From: JBFEYJ01 sp041563315
Lineage (GTDB): Bacteria; Pseudomonadota; Gammaproteobacteria; Thiohalomonadales; Thiohalomonadaceae
Assembly (NCBI GenBank): GCA_041563315.1
Contig: JBFFNE010000101.1
Coordinates: 1-9,128, forward strand
Direction: 5' to 3'
Length of the DNA stretch: 9,128 bases
The first letter of the stretch is position 1, and the number at the start of each line of letters is the position of its first letter. Positions 1 through 6,746 of the stretch are shown one piece after another. The notes under the pieces are model-generated. The model made no database searches, was not told the DNA's origin, and saw nothing but the letters and a program-made list of their open reading frames with translations. The position numbers and the translations under genes are program-made.

Positions 1-585
1 CCCCAGGCCGATTTGGAAGAGGACAAGGGCGAACCCCACTCCCCGTTCGAGGCGAAACCGGCTTTGACGGGCTACGTCAAGATTGGCGCTAACGGGGAAC
101 GGCTGCCTGACAGTGCCAGGTCGTGGAGTTGCGTGGAGGACCTCGCCACCGGCCTGGTATGGGAGGTCAAATCGGCCGAACGCGGCCTGCACAATACCGA
201 CAATCTCTACTCCTGGTACGAGCCTGGCGTGAAGGGAAAGGTGGACGGTATTGCCAATGGTGGACGGTGCGAGGGTACCGCCTGCGACACCCATGCTTAT
301 ACCCAGGCACTCCGTCAGAAAAACTATTGCGGCTATGGCGATTGGCGCCTGCCCTCACGGGAGGAGTTTCTCTCCCTGGTCAGCATGGGGGAGGCGGCGG
401 GTGCTGCCACTATTGACCGCGTCTATTTCCCGTACGCCTTGCCGAGCTGGTACTGGACAGCTACCAGCCATGAACAGCACCCCGAATATGCCTGGTATCT
501 CCTGTTTCGCAACGGCGTGACACTATCCGACATGAAGGCGCGGCCAAAGCATTTGCGCTTGGTGCGATCCAATGCAGCTGGTTAG
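1..585 (+). CDS. DUF1566 (Lcl C-terminal-like) domain protein, 5' partial
   Basis: The reading frame is open to the left edge, so the true start lies outside the window. The TTG at 13 has no ribosome binding site and is not a credible start. About 194 residues are visible. From the TTG, residues 45-187 carry the DUF1566 pattern: a TGLVWE opening, the CGYGDWRLPSREEF core near 106-119, a WYWTATS segment, and a closing RLVRS. Four cysteines (40, 86, 91, 106) suggest disulfides in an exported protein. In the Legionella Lcl protein this domain forms the C-terminal adhesive part; the biochemical function of most members is unknown. The stop codon overlaps the Shine-Dalgarno of the next gene, so the two are probably co-transcribed and this protein may be a pilus-associated adhesin (inference). 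Any signal peptide would be in the missing N-terminus. Confidence 0.82.
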   Translation, partial: PQADLEEDKGEPHSPFEAKPALTGYVKIGANGERLPDSARSWSCVEDLATGLVWEVKSAERGLHNTDNLYSWYEPGVKGKVDGIANGGRCEGTACDTHAYTQALRQKNYCGYGDWRLPSREEFLSLVSMGEAAGAATIDRVYFPYALPSWYWTATSHEQHPEYAWYLLFRNGVTLSDMKARPKHLRLVRSNAAG

Positions 586-591
586 AGGAAG
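584..591 (+). promoter_or_regulatory. Ribosome binding site that sets the start of the two-domain DUF4402 gene
   Basis: AGAGGAAG lies 4 nt before the ATG at 596 and overlaps the TAG stop of the DUF1566 gene. The earlier in-frame ATG at 572 has no comparable site and would put extra residues before a clean signal peptide, so 596 is preferred. Confidence 0.6.
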
Positions 592-595
592 ACCA

Positions 596-1612
596 ATGCT
601 ACTTCGCCGCACGCTACTGGCAACGCTGGGCATCCTACTTCTCACCTGGAGTCTGGCGCTGCCGGCTGCCAATGCACAACAGTGCAAGAGTAAATGGACA
701 TTAGCCACACTACCTACATCACCTGAGTTGGCCTTTGGCGTCTTCTCTCTGGATGATCCTAGTTTTGGTGGGACAGTGGCCATTAACAGCGCGGGAACGA
801 TTTCGTCGAGCACCAACGTTTTACCCGTTCTTTCGAGTACAGGGGGTGTATACGTTGCGGAGATTGGAAATACATTAGCTGGATGTGAAGTGTTTACGGA
901 CGTTCTGTCCCTGAGCTGGAGTGCCGAACCAGTAACCATGGCTGAAGCCGGTGGCACAACCATGGGCATCAGTACGCTGGTCAGCGCTGTCGATGCAAAT
1001 GGGACGGTGGTTTTGAATGGAGCCACCTTACCTTCTACCGTTTTTCAGCCCAATCTTGTCTTGCCAATTACGGTCACTGTTTACGGCATACTAACGGCGG
1101 CGATCAATCAGACGCCCGGTGTCTACAGCGGGTCGTTTACTCTACAATTGGATACCGGTGCGCAGGCCAAAACCGCAGCAGGCATTAGTTCGGCATCAGT
1201 GTATGCCCCGATGGGAATTACTGAGCTCTGGCCAATGGATTTTGGTACGGTCGCCGGTGGCAGTAATTCTGGCAGTGTCAACATGGATACGGCTGGCGTC
1301 AGGAGTATCACTGGAGACGGTCAGGTACTTGCCGTGGGCCCGGGTACGGCCGCTTCGTTCAAAATCATCGGTGAACCGAGCAGAAACTACGGCATCTCCT
1401 TCAGTGCAGAAGCGGTGCTGGCGAGTCCAGCGGGTGACCTGATCAGTGCTTCTGCCTTTACCCATAACGGAAGTGGGATCGTACCTGTCGGGGGAAGTGA
1501 GACCTTTCAGGTGGGCGCCACGTTGAATCTCGGGCCGATACAAGCGGCGGGGAGCTATTCAAGCTCTAATCCGGGCGGGGCACCCTATACGGTAACGGTA
1601 AATTACGAGTAG
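596..1612 (+). CDS. Secreted protein with two tandem DUF4402-like domains, putative minor or tip pilus subunit
   Basis: The 338-residue product starts with a classical Sec signal peptide: an RR-containing n-region, a leucine-rich core, and likely cleavage after PAANA near residue 27. The C-terminal domain (about 195-338) is a recognisable DUF4402 module: MDFGTV at 214-219, a GEPSRNYGISF segment, VGATLNLG near 306-313, and a terminal YTVTVNYE. The N-terminal half (about 28-187) repeats the plan in diverged form, with LAFGVF at 45-50 and PGVYSGSFTLQL near 174-185 at the equivalent strands. The only cysteines, 30 and 97, both lie in that half and could form one disulfide. The gene sits 10 nt after the DUF1566 gene and ahead of two single-domain paralogues, a chaperone and an usher. 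A two-domain subunit with one diverged domain resembles the layout of fimbrial tip adhesins, but adhesin function is inference. The start at 572 is the alternative. Confidence 0.75.
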   Translation: MLLRRTLLATLGILLLTWSLALPAANAQQCKSKWTLATLPTSPELAFGVFSLDDPSFGGTVAINSAGTISSSTNVLPVLSSTGGVYVAEIGNTLAGCEVFTDVLSLSWSAEPVTMAEAGGTTMGISTLVSAVDANGTVVLNGATLPSTVFQPNLVLPITVTVYGILTAAINQTPGVYSGSFTLQLDTGAQAKTAAGISSASVYAPMGITELWPMDFGTVAGGSNSGSVNMDTAGVRSITGDGQVLAVGPGTAASFKIIGEPSRNYGISFSAEAVLASPAGDLISASAFTHNGSGIVPVGGSETFQVGATLNLGPIQAAGSYSSSNPGGAPYTVTVNYE

Positions 1613-1748
1613 TTGAGGTGTATGGTCGTCTTTTGCAGGTAAAATGCGCCATTGTCTATGAAAAGGTTATGGCATGGTTGAAGTGAAATACTCATGCTAG
1701 ATTTATCACATTGGTGAAACGATAGTGGAAAACTTGCGAGGGAGTAGG

Positions 1749-2267
1749 ATGGGTTTGGGGATAATGGAGCGCTGGATTCTCGCTGGTGTTGGCAGCGTGG
1801 CGGTCATGGTGGTGTGGGTATTACCCCTTCAGGCCGCGACCGTGGCCGCCACGGTCGAGGCGGCGATTATCCAGACGATTAGTAGTACTACCCGTAATGG
1901 GCTCGGTTTTGGCGACATTTCCGCCAATTCCGTGCCGGGTACCGTGGTGATGACGTCGAGTGGCACGCGTACCACGACCGGCGGGGTCACCATCAACTCG
2001 GCCACGGCGGCTACGCCGGCCGCCTTTGACCTGGAGGGCATGGCCAATGCCAGTTACGCCATCTCCCTGCCAACGTCGGTGGTACTGGACGATGGGGCGG
2101 GTAGCTCCATGATCGTCGATGGCTTTACCAGTTCGCCTGTTGACGCCGGGGTGCTCGACAGCAGCGGTCGACAGACCCTCTATGTGGGCGCGAGCCTCAA
2201 CGTGGGCAGTAATCAGCCCTACGGCTCCTACAGCGGGCTGATGGCGGTCACGGTCGAGTATAACTGA
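1749..2267 (+). CDS. DUF4402 domain protein, putative minor pilus subunit
   Basis: The 172-residue protein has an N-terminal hydrophobic stretch (about 9-27) and likely signal peptidase cleavage after PLQAA near residue 30. The mature part is one DUF4402 domain: GLGFGDI at 51-57, an ASYAISLP strand, LYVGASLNVG near 144-153, GSYSG, and the terminal VTVEYN. It has no cysteine. ATG 1749 is chosen because GAGGGAG (1738-1744) precedes it by 4 nt, which is rather close. GTG 1725 and ATG 1764 are also in frame, and 1764 would give a shorter, more usual signal-peptide n-region. It is GC-richer than its two DUF4402 neighbours. Role by context: a subunit of the pilus exported by the downstream chaperone and usher. 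Whether it is minor, an anchor or a terminator subunit cannot be told from sequence. Confidence 0.75.
   Translation: MGLGIMERWILAGVGSVAVMVVWVLPLQAATVAATVEAAIIQTISSTTRNGLGFGDISANSVPGTVVMTSSGTRTTTGGVTINSATAATPAAFDLEGMANASYAISLPTSVVLDDGAGSSMIVDGFTSSPVDAGVLDSSGRQTLYVGASLNVGSNQPYGSYSGLMAVTVEYN
1838..1856. repeat. Perfect 9-bp inverted repeat inside the DUF4402 coding sequence
   Basis: GACCGTGGC, one C, then GCCACGGTC. The palindrome encodes part of a TVAATV stretch just after the predicted signal cleavage site. In mRNA it could form a short GC-rich hairpin. The repeated amino acids partly explain it, so a function is uncertain. Confidence 0.5.
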
Positions 2268-2381
2268 GCATAATAATGGGTTGTGACGCCGTATTATCTC
2301 CCGGAATCACACTCATTCTCGTTTGATGCTCACCTTTCGATGGAACTGTCAAGAATTTTTCACATTTTTGAGATGGTTTTA

Positions 2382-2411
2382 TTGTGCTAAATATCGAAAA
2401 AATGTGATAAT
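2382..2411 (+). promoter_or_regulatory. Candidate sigma-70 promoter for the major pilin gene
   Basis: Within the 201-nt AT-rich gap before the pilin gene, TGTGATAAT (2403-2411) matches an extended -10 (TGnTATAAT) with one mismatch. A weak -35, TTGTGC (2382-2387), lies 18 nt upstream of the -10 hexamer. The inferred transcript would start near 2418, giving a leader of about 50 nt. The -10 overlaps the CRP site. Prediction from motif reading only. Confidence 0.4.
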
Positions 2412-2418
2412 GGTCACA
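2403..2418. promoter_or_regulatory. Consensus CRP (cAMP receptor protein) type operator
   Basis: TGTGA-N6-TCACA with both half-sites exact. Flanking bases also agree with the longer CRP consensus (AA before, ATT after). It lies 51-66 nt upstream of the pilin ATG. It overlaps the candidate -10, so it would repress that promoter unless transcription starts elsewhere. Vfr-type CRP homologues use the same core. No CRP gene is visible in the window. Confidence 0.6.
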
Positions 2419-2451
2419 ATTAAAGAAGTACAAACCCCTTGAGACAAGCGC

Positions 2452-2459
2452 AGGAGAGG
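2452..2459 (+). promoter_or_regulatory. Strong ribosome binding site of the major pilin gene
   Basis: AGGAGAGG ends 9 nt before the ATG at 2469. It is the best Shine-Dalgarno sequence in the pilus locus, consistent with high expression. Confidence 0.6.
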
Positions 2460-2468
2460 TAAAGGACA

Positions 2469-3005
2469 ATGAATCAGATGAAAATGGCCGTACATATGAG
2501 TGTGTTGGCGCTGGCTATCGGCAGCAATGGGCTGGCGATTGCGGCAAGTGTGCCTGGTACCGCTTCGGCAACAGTTGTTACGCCGGTAACCGTCAGTGAA
2601 ACAACACCCTTGGCTTTTGGAGCATTCGCAGTTGGCACTACTGGCGGTCTGCTGACAATCGATCCGCTTGGAGCACATACGGCCGCACCAGATATTACCG
2701 TAATCAATGCTAGCACGAGGTCGGCTGCAACCTTCACGATTGACGGTGAGCCTAATACAGTGATTACTGTGGGTTTGAACGGTGCCGGTGCGCAACTGGA
2801 TGATGGCACCGCCGCGGGTGGCGGTGCGCCAATGGCTCTCAACGGTTTCACAGACAGTGGCTTGCCGGTTAATACAGGAGCAGCAGGCTCCGTAACCTTT
2901 GGTGTGGGTGCGACACTGAACGTCAACGCTTCTCAAGGTGTGGGATCCTACAGTACTGCTACCGGTGATGGCCAAGGTTACACGATTACTGTTAACTACA
3001 ACTAA
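2469..3005 (+). CDS. DUF4402 domain protein, likely major pilin subunit
   Basis: The 178-residue product has a Sec signal peptide (hydrophobic core about 7-25, likely cleavage near AIAA at 23-26) and one DUF4402 domain: LAFGAF at 48-53, an AATFTIDGEP strand, FGVGATLNV near 144-152, GSYS, and the terminal YTITVNYN. It is rich in Gly, Ala, Thr, Val and Ser and has no cysteine, so it lacks the disulfide common in classical type 1 and P pilins. DUF4402 members are usually short secreted proteins beside chaperone-usher genes. Three features mark it as the most abundant product here: its own leader with promoter and CRP-site candidates, the strongest Shine-Dalgarno, and an intrinsic terminator 44 nt after the stop. 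It ends in the same xVxY(N/E) signature as the other two DUF4402 proteins, which in classical systems is where the chaperone is engaged. Polymerisation into a fibre is inferred from context. Confidence 0.8.
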   Translation: MNQMKMAVHMSVLALAIGSNGLAIAASVPGTASATVVTPVTVSETTPLAFGAFAVGTTGGLLTIDPLGAHTAAPDITVINASTRSAATFTIDGEPNTVITVGLNGAGAQLDDGTAAGGGAPMALNGFTDSGLPVNTGAAGSVTFGVGATLNVNASQGVGSYSTATGDGQGYTITVNYN

Positions 3006-3048
3006 ATGGATGATGTTTGAAGTAAGCAGGACCTAGTGGTATTACGAG

Positions 3049-3082
3049 AAAAGGGATCAGCGGTTAACGGTGGTCCCTTTTT
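3049..3082 (+). terminator. Intrinsic terminator or attenuator between pilin and chaperone genes
   Basis: AAAAGGGATCA (3049-3059) pairs with TGGTCCCTTTT (3071-3081) to form an 11-bp stem with one G-U pair and an 11-nt loop, running into a five-T tract (3078-3082). It lies between the likely major pilin and the chaperone on the same strand. Partial read-through would give the pilin-high, chaperone/usher-low ratio typical of pilus operons. Confidence 0.8.
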
Positions 3083-3127
3083 CGTGCATAGAGTTATGGC
3101 TGAAGTGGTTATCAGTAGGATAACGAG

Positions 3128-4015
3128 ATGAAAGAAGCTCAGTTGAACCACCAGCACCAACTGTTGGGGAATTGCTCTAATCAGCTTTCTCTAGGTTTGT
3201 TAGTGCTCATTATTCTTGCTGCAGTAATGGACAAGGCTGTGGCTGGCGCCAACCTGATGGTTACCCCGAGCCGCGTGGTCTTCGATGAGCGTACGCGCAG
3301 CGCGCAGGTGACGCTACTCAACACCGGTGATGAGACCGGCAGTTACCGCGTCTCCTTTATCCGCCAGCAGATGACCGAGACCGGTCAGTTCGTCGAAGTC
3401 ACCGCCGATGAACCCGGCCTCTACGCCGATCCCCTGGTTCGCTACTCACCACGCCAGGTCACCCTGCCGCCGGGGCAGCCCCAGGTGGTACGCCTGATGC
3501 TGCGCAAGCCGCGTGACCTGGCCAAGGGGGAATACCGCTCCCACATGCTGTTCCAGTCGATCCCGCAGGCCGCCAAGAGCAGCCTGGAGTCGGCCTTGGA
3601 GGGGGAGCAGCAGGGGATTAGCGTGGAGATCATCCCGATCGTCGGTATCTCGATCCCGGTGATCGTGCGCCACGGCGCGCTGGAGGCGACGGTGCGCTTG
3701 GCGAATGCCCGCCTCATCCCCCCCAGCGAGACCCATCCCAGACCGTCGGTGATGCTGGAGATTCACCGCAGCGGAAGCCAGTCGGTTTACGGTGACTTTC
3801 GCGCGATCTTCACCCCCGCGGGCGCCGAGCCGGTGACCATCGGACTGGTTAACGGTGTCTCTGTCTATACCCCCAACAGCAAGCGTCGGTTCTCCTTGCC
3901 GCTGAATCTGCCGGAAGGCACGGTGTTGGAAAAGGGTAAGTTACGCATTATCTATCTCGAGTCGGGCAAGGATGAGAAGGAAGGTTTGTTGGCTGAGACC
4001 GAAATCTCCTTGTAG
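3128..4015 (+). CDS. PapD-like periplasmic pilus chaperone
   Basis: The 295-residue protein has a long n-region, a hydrophobic core at about 20-33 and a signal cleavage site near 39-41. The mature part begins like PapD-family chaperones: NLMVTPSRVVFDERTRSAQVTL, with the arginine at 49 in the place expected for the conserved binding-cleft Arg. A first Ig-like domain runs to about 148 and includes SPRQVTLPPGQPQVVRLML near 107-125, the strand that donates to subunits. A second Ig-like domain (about 165-295) contains IPVIVRHG and ends in an acidic tail. Such chaperones complete the fold of pilin subunits in the periplasm and deliver them to the usher. At 295 aa it is longer than classical chaperones (about 220-245 mature). 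The start at 3128 has AGGA (3117-3120) at 7 nt. The first 110 or so bases are visibly AT-richer than the rest. The stop overlaps a possible GTG start of the usher. Confidence 0.88.
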   Translation: MKEAQLNHQHQLLGNCSNQLSLGLLVLIILAAVMDKAVAGANLMVTPSRVVFDERTRSAQVTLLNTGDETGSYRVSFIRQQMTETGQFVEVTADEPGLYADPLVRYSPRQVTLPPGQPQVVRLMLRKPRDLAKGEYRSHMLFQSIPQAAKSSLESALEGEQQGISVEIIPIVGISIPVIVRHGALEATVRLANARLIPPSETHPRPSVMLEIHRSGSQSVYGDFRAIFTPAGAEPVTIGLVNGVSVYTPNSKRRFSLPLNLPEGTVLEKGKLRIIYLESGKDEKEGLLAETEISL

Positions 4016-4029
4016 TGTCATGGGTAACT

Positions 4030-6705
4030 ATGCCATCGAAGTCCGTTATTCTCATTTCGGCCTCGTCCCTGTTATTGTGCCTGGCGGCGGTTCCGGCCCG
4101 CGCCGCTGATACCCCTCTTGATCCATCCAGCGCGAGCGACGCTCGCCAGGCGGGGGGAACCGAGGCCAACGAGTGGCTGCCGCGCGATACGGATCTACGC
4201 ATCCTCGAGATCCGCGTCGATGCCTACACCCTGGATAATGTCATTGGCGCCTACCAGTACCAGGATGTGATCCTGCTGCCGCTGGGCGGGCTGGCCTATC
4301 TGCTGGACCTGGCCATCGATGTGGACGAGGGTGTTGCCGGCGGCTTTGTGATCCGGGAGAAGAACACCTTTCACCTCGACACCAGCCGTAACGAGGTGCT
4401 CCTAAAGGGGCGCTCCGGGCATTACCCTGCGGACCTGGTCAAGGTGCTCGACGACGATATCTATGTCGAATCGGCCCTCCTCGGCAAGTGGCTCGACATG
4501 GCGCTGGATATCGACCTCTACAGCTCGCGCATCTGGGTGCGCTCTGAGGAAAAACTCCCCTTTCTCGCGCGTATCGAACGGGAGCGACGCATCAGTAAGT
4601 CGCTCTCGCACCTGAGGCGCGGCGACGAGCAGTATCCCCGCCACTACGAACCTTATCGCGGCTACACGGTGCCGTTCTTCGATCAGACGCTGAGCATGGC
4701 TAAGCAGTACACCGACAGCGGCGAGAGCACCACGCTGCTCTCCACGACCCACGCCACGGCGGACCTCTTCCTGCACGAATCGAACTGGTACCTTACGGTG
4801 AACGATGAGGGGGTTGATGACTTTCGCGTCACCCTGGGACGAACCGATACGGAGGGGGAGCTGCTGGGATCGATGCGCGCCAGGGAGTATCGGTTTGGCC
4901 ATGTCAGCGAAGCGCGTGTTGGCCTCATCACCCTGCCAGGGCAGATGGAATACGGCGCCATGGTGAGCAGCTATCCCGTCGGCCTGCAGATGGAGTACGA
5001 TCGTCACCGCTTCATCGGTGAGCTATTGCCGGGCTGGGAGGTGGAGCTCTATCGGAACAATGCACTGATTGGATATCAGCAGACCCCCATCGATGGCCAA
5101 TATGATTTTCAGGATGTCCCGCTGCTCTTCGGTAGCAACCATTTTCGTCTGGTGTTCTACGGGCCAAGAGGGGAAATTCGGGAGGTTGACCAGCGTTTTG
5201 ATGTGACTCAGGCCTTGACCCGCAAAGGGGAACACTACTATCGGGCCTCAATGATGGCCGATGAGGACGATAATGAGCGGGTGACCTTCCAGTACGACTA
5301 TGGCCTGACATCCAATCTGTCGACCACGGTCAATGTCGTCAGCATTCCCCTGGAAGAGACCACCGGGGTTGTACAGCATAACTATCTGGCAGCGGGTATG
5401 ATCGGCTACTGGGATGCCCTCCTCGCCTCGGTCACTGTGATTGATGACGACAAGAGCGGCAGTGCCTTGGAGGTGGATTTGCAGACGCGTATCGATGCGA
5501 CGACGATTGGCCTCTCCGATATTTTCCTCGCGGATTTCGTTAGTGAAGAATACACATCTACCACCAAGCCGATAGCACGCAGAAGCCTGGTTACAATCAA
5601 TACAGCCATTCCTACCTCAGTACTACCGCGCATTCCGGTGACCCTGGGCTATAAGCGGAACCAGTTTAGCGATGGAGGTGAACTGGTCGAGTTGAGCAAT
5701 CAGTTATCCTTAAGCCTGTACGGTTTTGCCATGACCAACACGGTGTCGCACCAGAAGATTACCGATCTGCCGGCCACCGCGAACGGCGCTTTCAATCTCA
5801 GCACCCGTGTCGGCAATCTCCGGTTACGCGGAAGTCTGGCCTATACCATTAAACCCTTGAGTGAGTTGTCGAACATTGCCCTGACGGTGGATCCGGGGAG
5901 TTTCGGCGATTATCGCGTGAACTTTGGCCTCAATCATTCACTGTTGGCCGATCTGACCGAATACAGTGTCAGGGCTAACAAGATCACAGGAAAATATGGC
6001 CTGAGTTTTGGTGCCACATACAATAGCAACGACGAGGTGACTTTTGGGGTCAATCTTTCCTTTGGCTTCGGTTACGAACCCCGTCGCAAGGAGTGGCTGG
6101 CGGATGCCAACCGTGTCGCCAGTCAGGGCAGCCTCTCCGCCCGCTTCTTCCTCGATGCCAATCAGGACGGCATCTACAACGAGGGGGATGAACCCCTCGA
6201 GAACATCGGTGTGCGCGTCAATGGCGGTTACAGTCACCAGCGATCCGGTGAGGAGGGCATCCTGTTCCTCACTGGCATTCAGCCCTACAACCTGACCAGT
6301 ATCACCATTGCCCCCGAAACGCTGGAGGATCCCCTGTGGCGCATGGCGCTGGATGGCGTGCAGGTGACACCACGACCTGGCCATGCCATCGAGGTCGATT
6401 TTCCCATCTTTATGAGCGGCGAGATCGATGGCACCGTCTATTTGAATAAGAGTGGCAGGGAGTTTGGCGTGGGTGACGTGACCGTGGAGCTGGTGGACCA
6501 ATATGGGCGTGTCATCGCTACCACCAGGACCGCCTACGACGGCTTCTATATTCTCAGCAAGGCGCCGCTGGGGGATTATCGCGTGCGGGTTTCGGGTAAG
6601 CAGTTGCAGAGACTGGGCGTGCGGGCCATGAACGAGGAGAGCCTGACGATCAGCAGCGAGGAGCCCTTCGTCAGCGGCATCGATTTGTATCTTGAAGCGG
6701 AGTAA
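4030..6705 (+). CDS. Outer-membrane pilus usher
   Basis: The product is 891 residues from ATG 4030. A signal peptide ends near PARAA (about 27). Residues about 55-175 form an unusual N-terminal region: two successive alpha/beta-like units (LLPLGGLAYLLDLAIDVDE and then DDIYVESALLGKWLDMALDID) that resemble copper amine oxidase N-like modules more than a classical usher N-domain. From about 205 the sequence is a beta-barrel rich in alternating aromatic and polar strands. It is interrupted by a plug-like Ig domain at about 335-392 (GWEVELYRNNALIG to REVDQRFDV). After the barrel come two C-terminal beta-sandwiches: about 697-793 with an SdrD-B-like loop (DANQDGIYNEGDE, from 709), and about 796-891 resembling a carboxypeptidase regulatory-like domain. 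The usher catalyses subunit ordering and secretion across the outer membrane. The 896-residue alternative starts at GTG 4015, sharing a G with the chaperone stop (TAGTG). Neither start has a strong Shine-Dalgarno, so translational coupling to the chaperone is likely. Confidence 0.85.
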   Translation: MPSKSVILISASSLLLCLAAVPARAADTPLDPSSASDARQAGGTEANEWLPRDTDLRILEIRVDAYTLDNVIGAYQYQDVILLPLGGLAYLLDLAIDVDEGVAGGFVIREKNTFHLDTSRNEVLLKGRSGHYPADLVKVLDDDIYVESALLGKWLDMALDIDLYSSRIWVRSEEKLPFLARIERERRISKSLSHLRRGDEQYPRHYEPYRGYTVPFFDQTLSMAKQYTDSGESTTLLSTTHATADLFLHESNWYLTVNDEGVDDFRVTLGRTDTEGELLGSMRAREYRFGHVSEARVGLITLPGQMEYGAMVSSYPVGLQMEYDRHRFIGELLPGWEVELYRNNALIGYQQTPIDGQYDFQDVPLLFGSNHFRLVFYGPRGEIREVDQRFDVTQALTRKGEHYYRASMMADEDDNERVTFQYDYGLTSNLSTTVNVVSIPLEETTGVVQHNYLAAGMIGYWDALLASVTVIDDDKSGSALEVDLQTRIDATTIGLSDIFLADFVSEEYTSTTKPIARRSLVTINTAIPTSVLPRIPVTLGYKRNQFSDGGELVELSNQLSLSLYGFAMTNTVSHQKITDLPATANGAFNLSTRVGNLRLRGSLAYTIKPLSELSNIALTVDPGSFGDYRVNFGLNHSLLADLTEYSVRANKITGKYGLSFGATYNSNDEVTFGVNLSFGFGYEPRRKEWLADANRVASQGSLSARFFLDANQDGIYNEGDEPLENIGVRVNGGYSHQRSGEEGILFLTGIQPYNLTSITIAPETLEDPLWRMALDGVQVTPRPGHAIEVDFPIFMSGEIDGTVYLNKSGREFGVGDVTVELVDQYGRVIATTRTAYDGFYILSKAPLGDYRVRVSGKQLQRLGVRAMNEESLTISSEEPFVSGIDLYLEAE

Positions 6706-6707
6706 TA

Positions 6708-6739
6708 GCGCGCTACCCTGCACCTACGGGATAGCGTGC
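6708..6739. terminator. Hairpin between convergent usher and pyrD genes, possible bidirectional terminator
   Basis: GCGCGCTACCC (6708-6718) pairs with GGG-A-TAGCGTGC (6728-6739), an 11-bp stem with one G-U pair and one bulged A, and a 9-nt loop. It lies in the 41-nt gap between the two stop codons. There is no T tract on either side, so termination would be weak or Rho-assisted. Confidence 0.4.
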
Positions 6740-6746
6740 GAGGCGG

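Noticed and set aside
1695..1710. Second possible CRP site upstream of the 172-residue subunit
   Set aside because: One half-site (TCACA at 1706-1710) is exact, but the other (TGCTA) matches only partly, so it was not called.
1711..1748. GTG at 1725 as start of the 172-residue subunit
   Set aside because: No Shine-Dalgarno before it, whereas GAGGGAG precedes ATG 1749; the extra residues would lengthen the signal peptide n-region without support.
2270..2297. Hairpin-like ATAATA...TATTAT just after the 172-residue subunit gene
   Set aside because: Short AT-only stem with imperfect inner pairing and no T tract; not a convincing terminator.
2379..2975. Antisense open frame of 198 codons opposite the major pilin
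   Set aside because: Cysteine/arginine-rich low-complexity translation with no family motif, opposite a well-supported pilin gene and its leader.
5938..6723. Long antisense open frame (261 codons) opposite the usher 3' half
   Set aside because: It lies wholly opposite a clear usher domain region, has no recognisable family and has no ribosome binding site; it is a frame shadow of GC-rich coding DNA.
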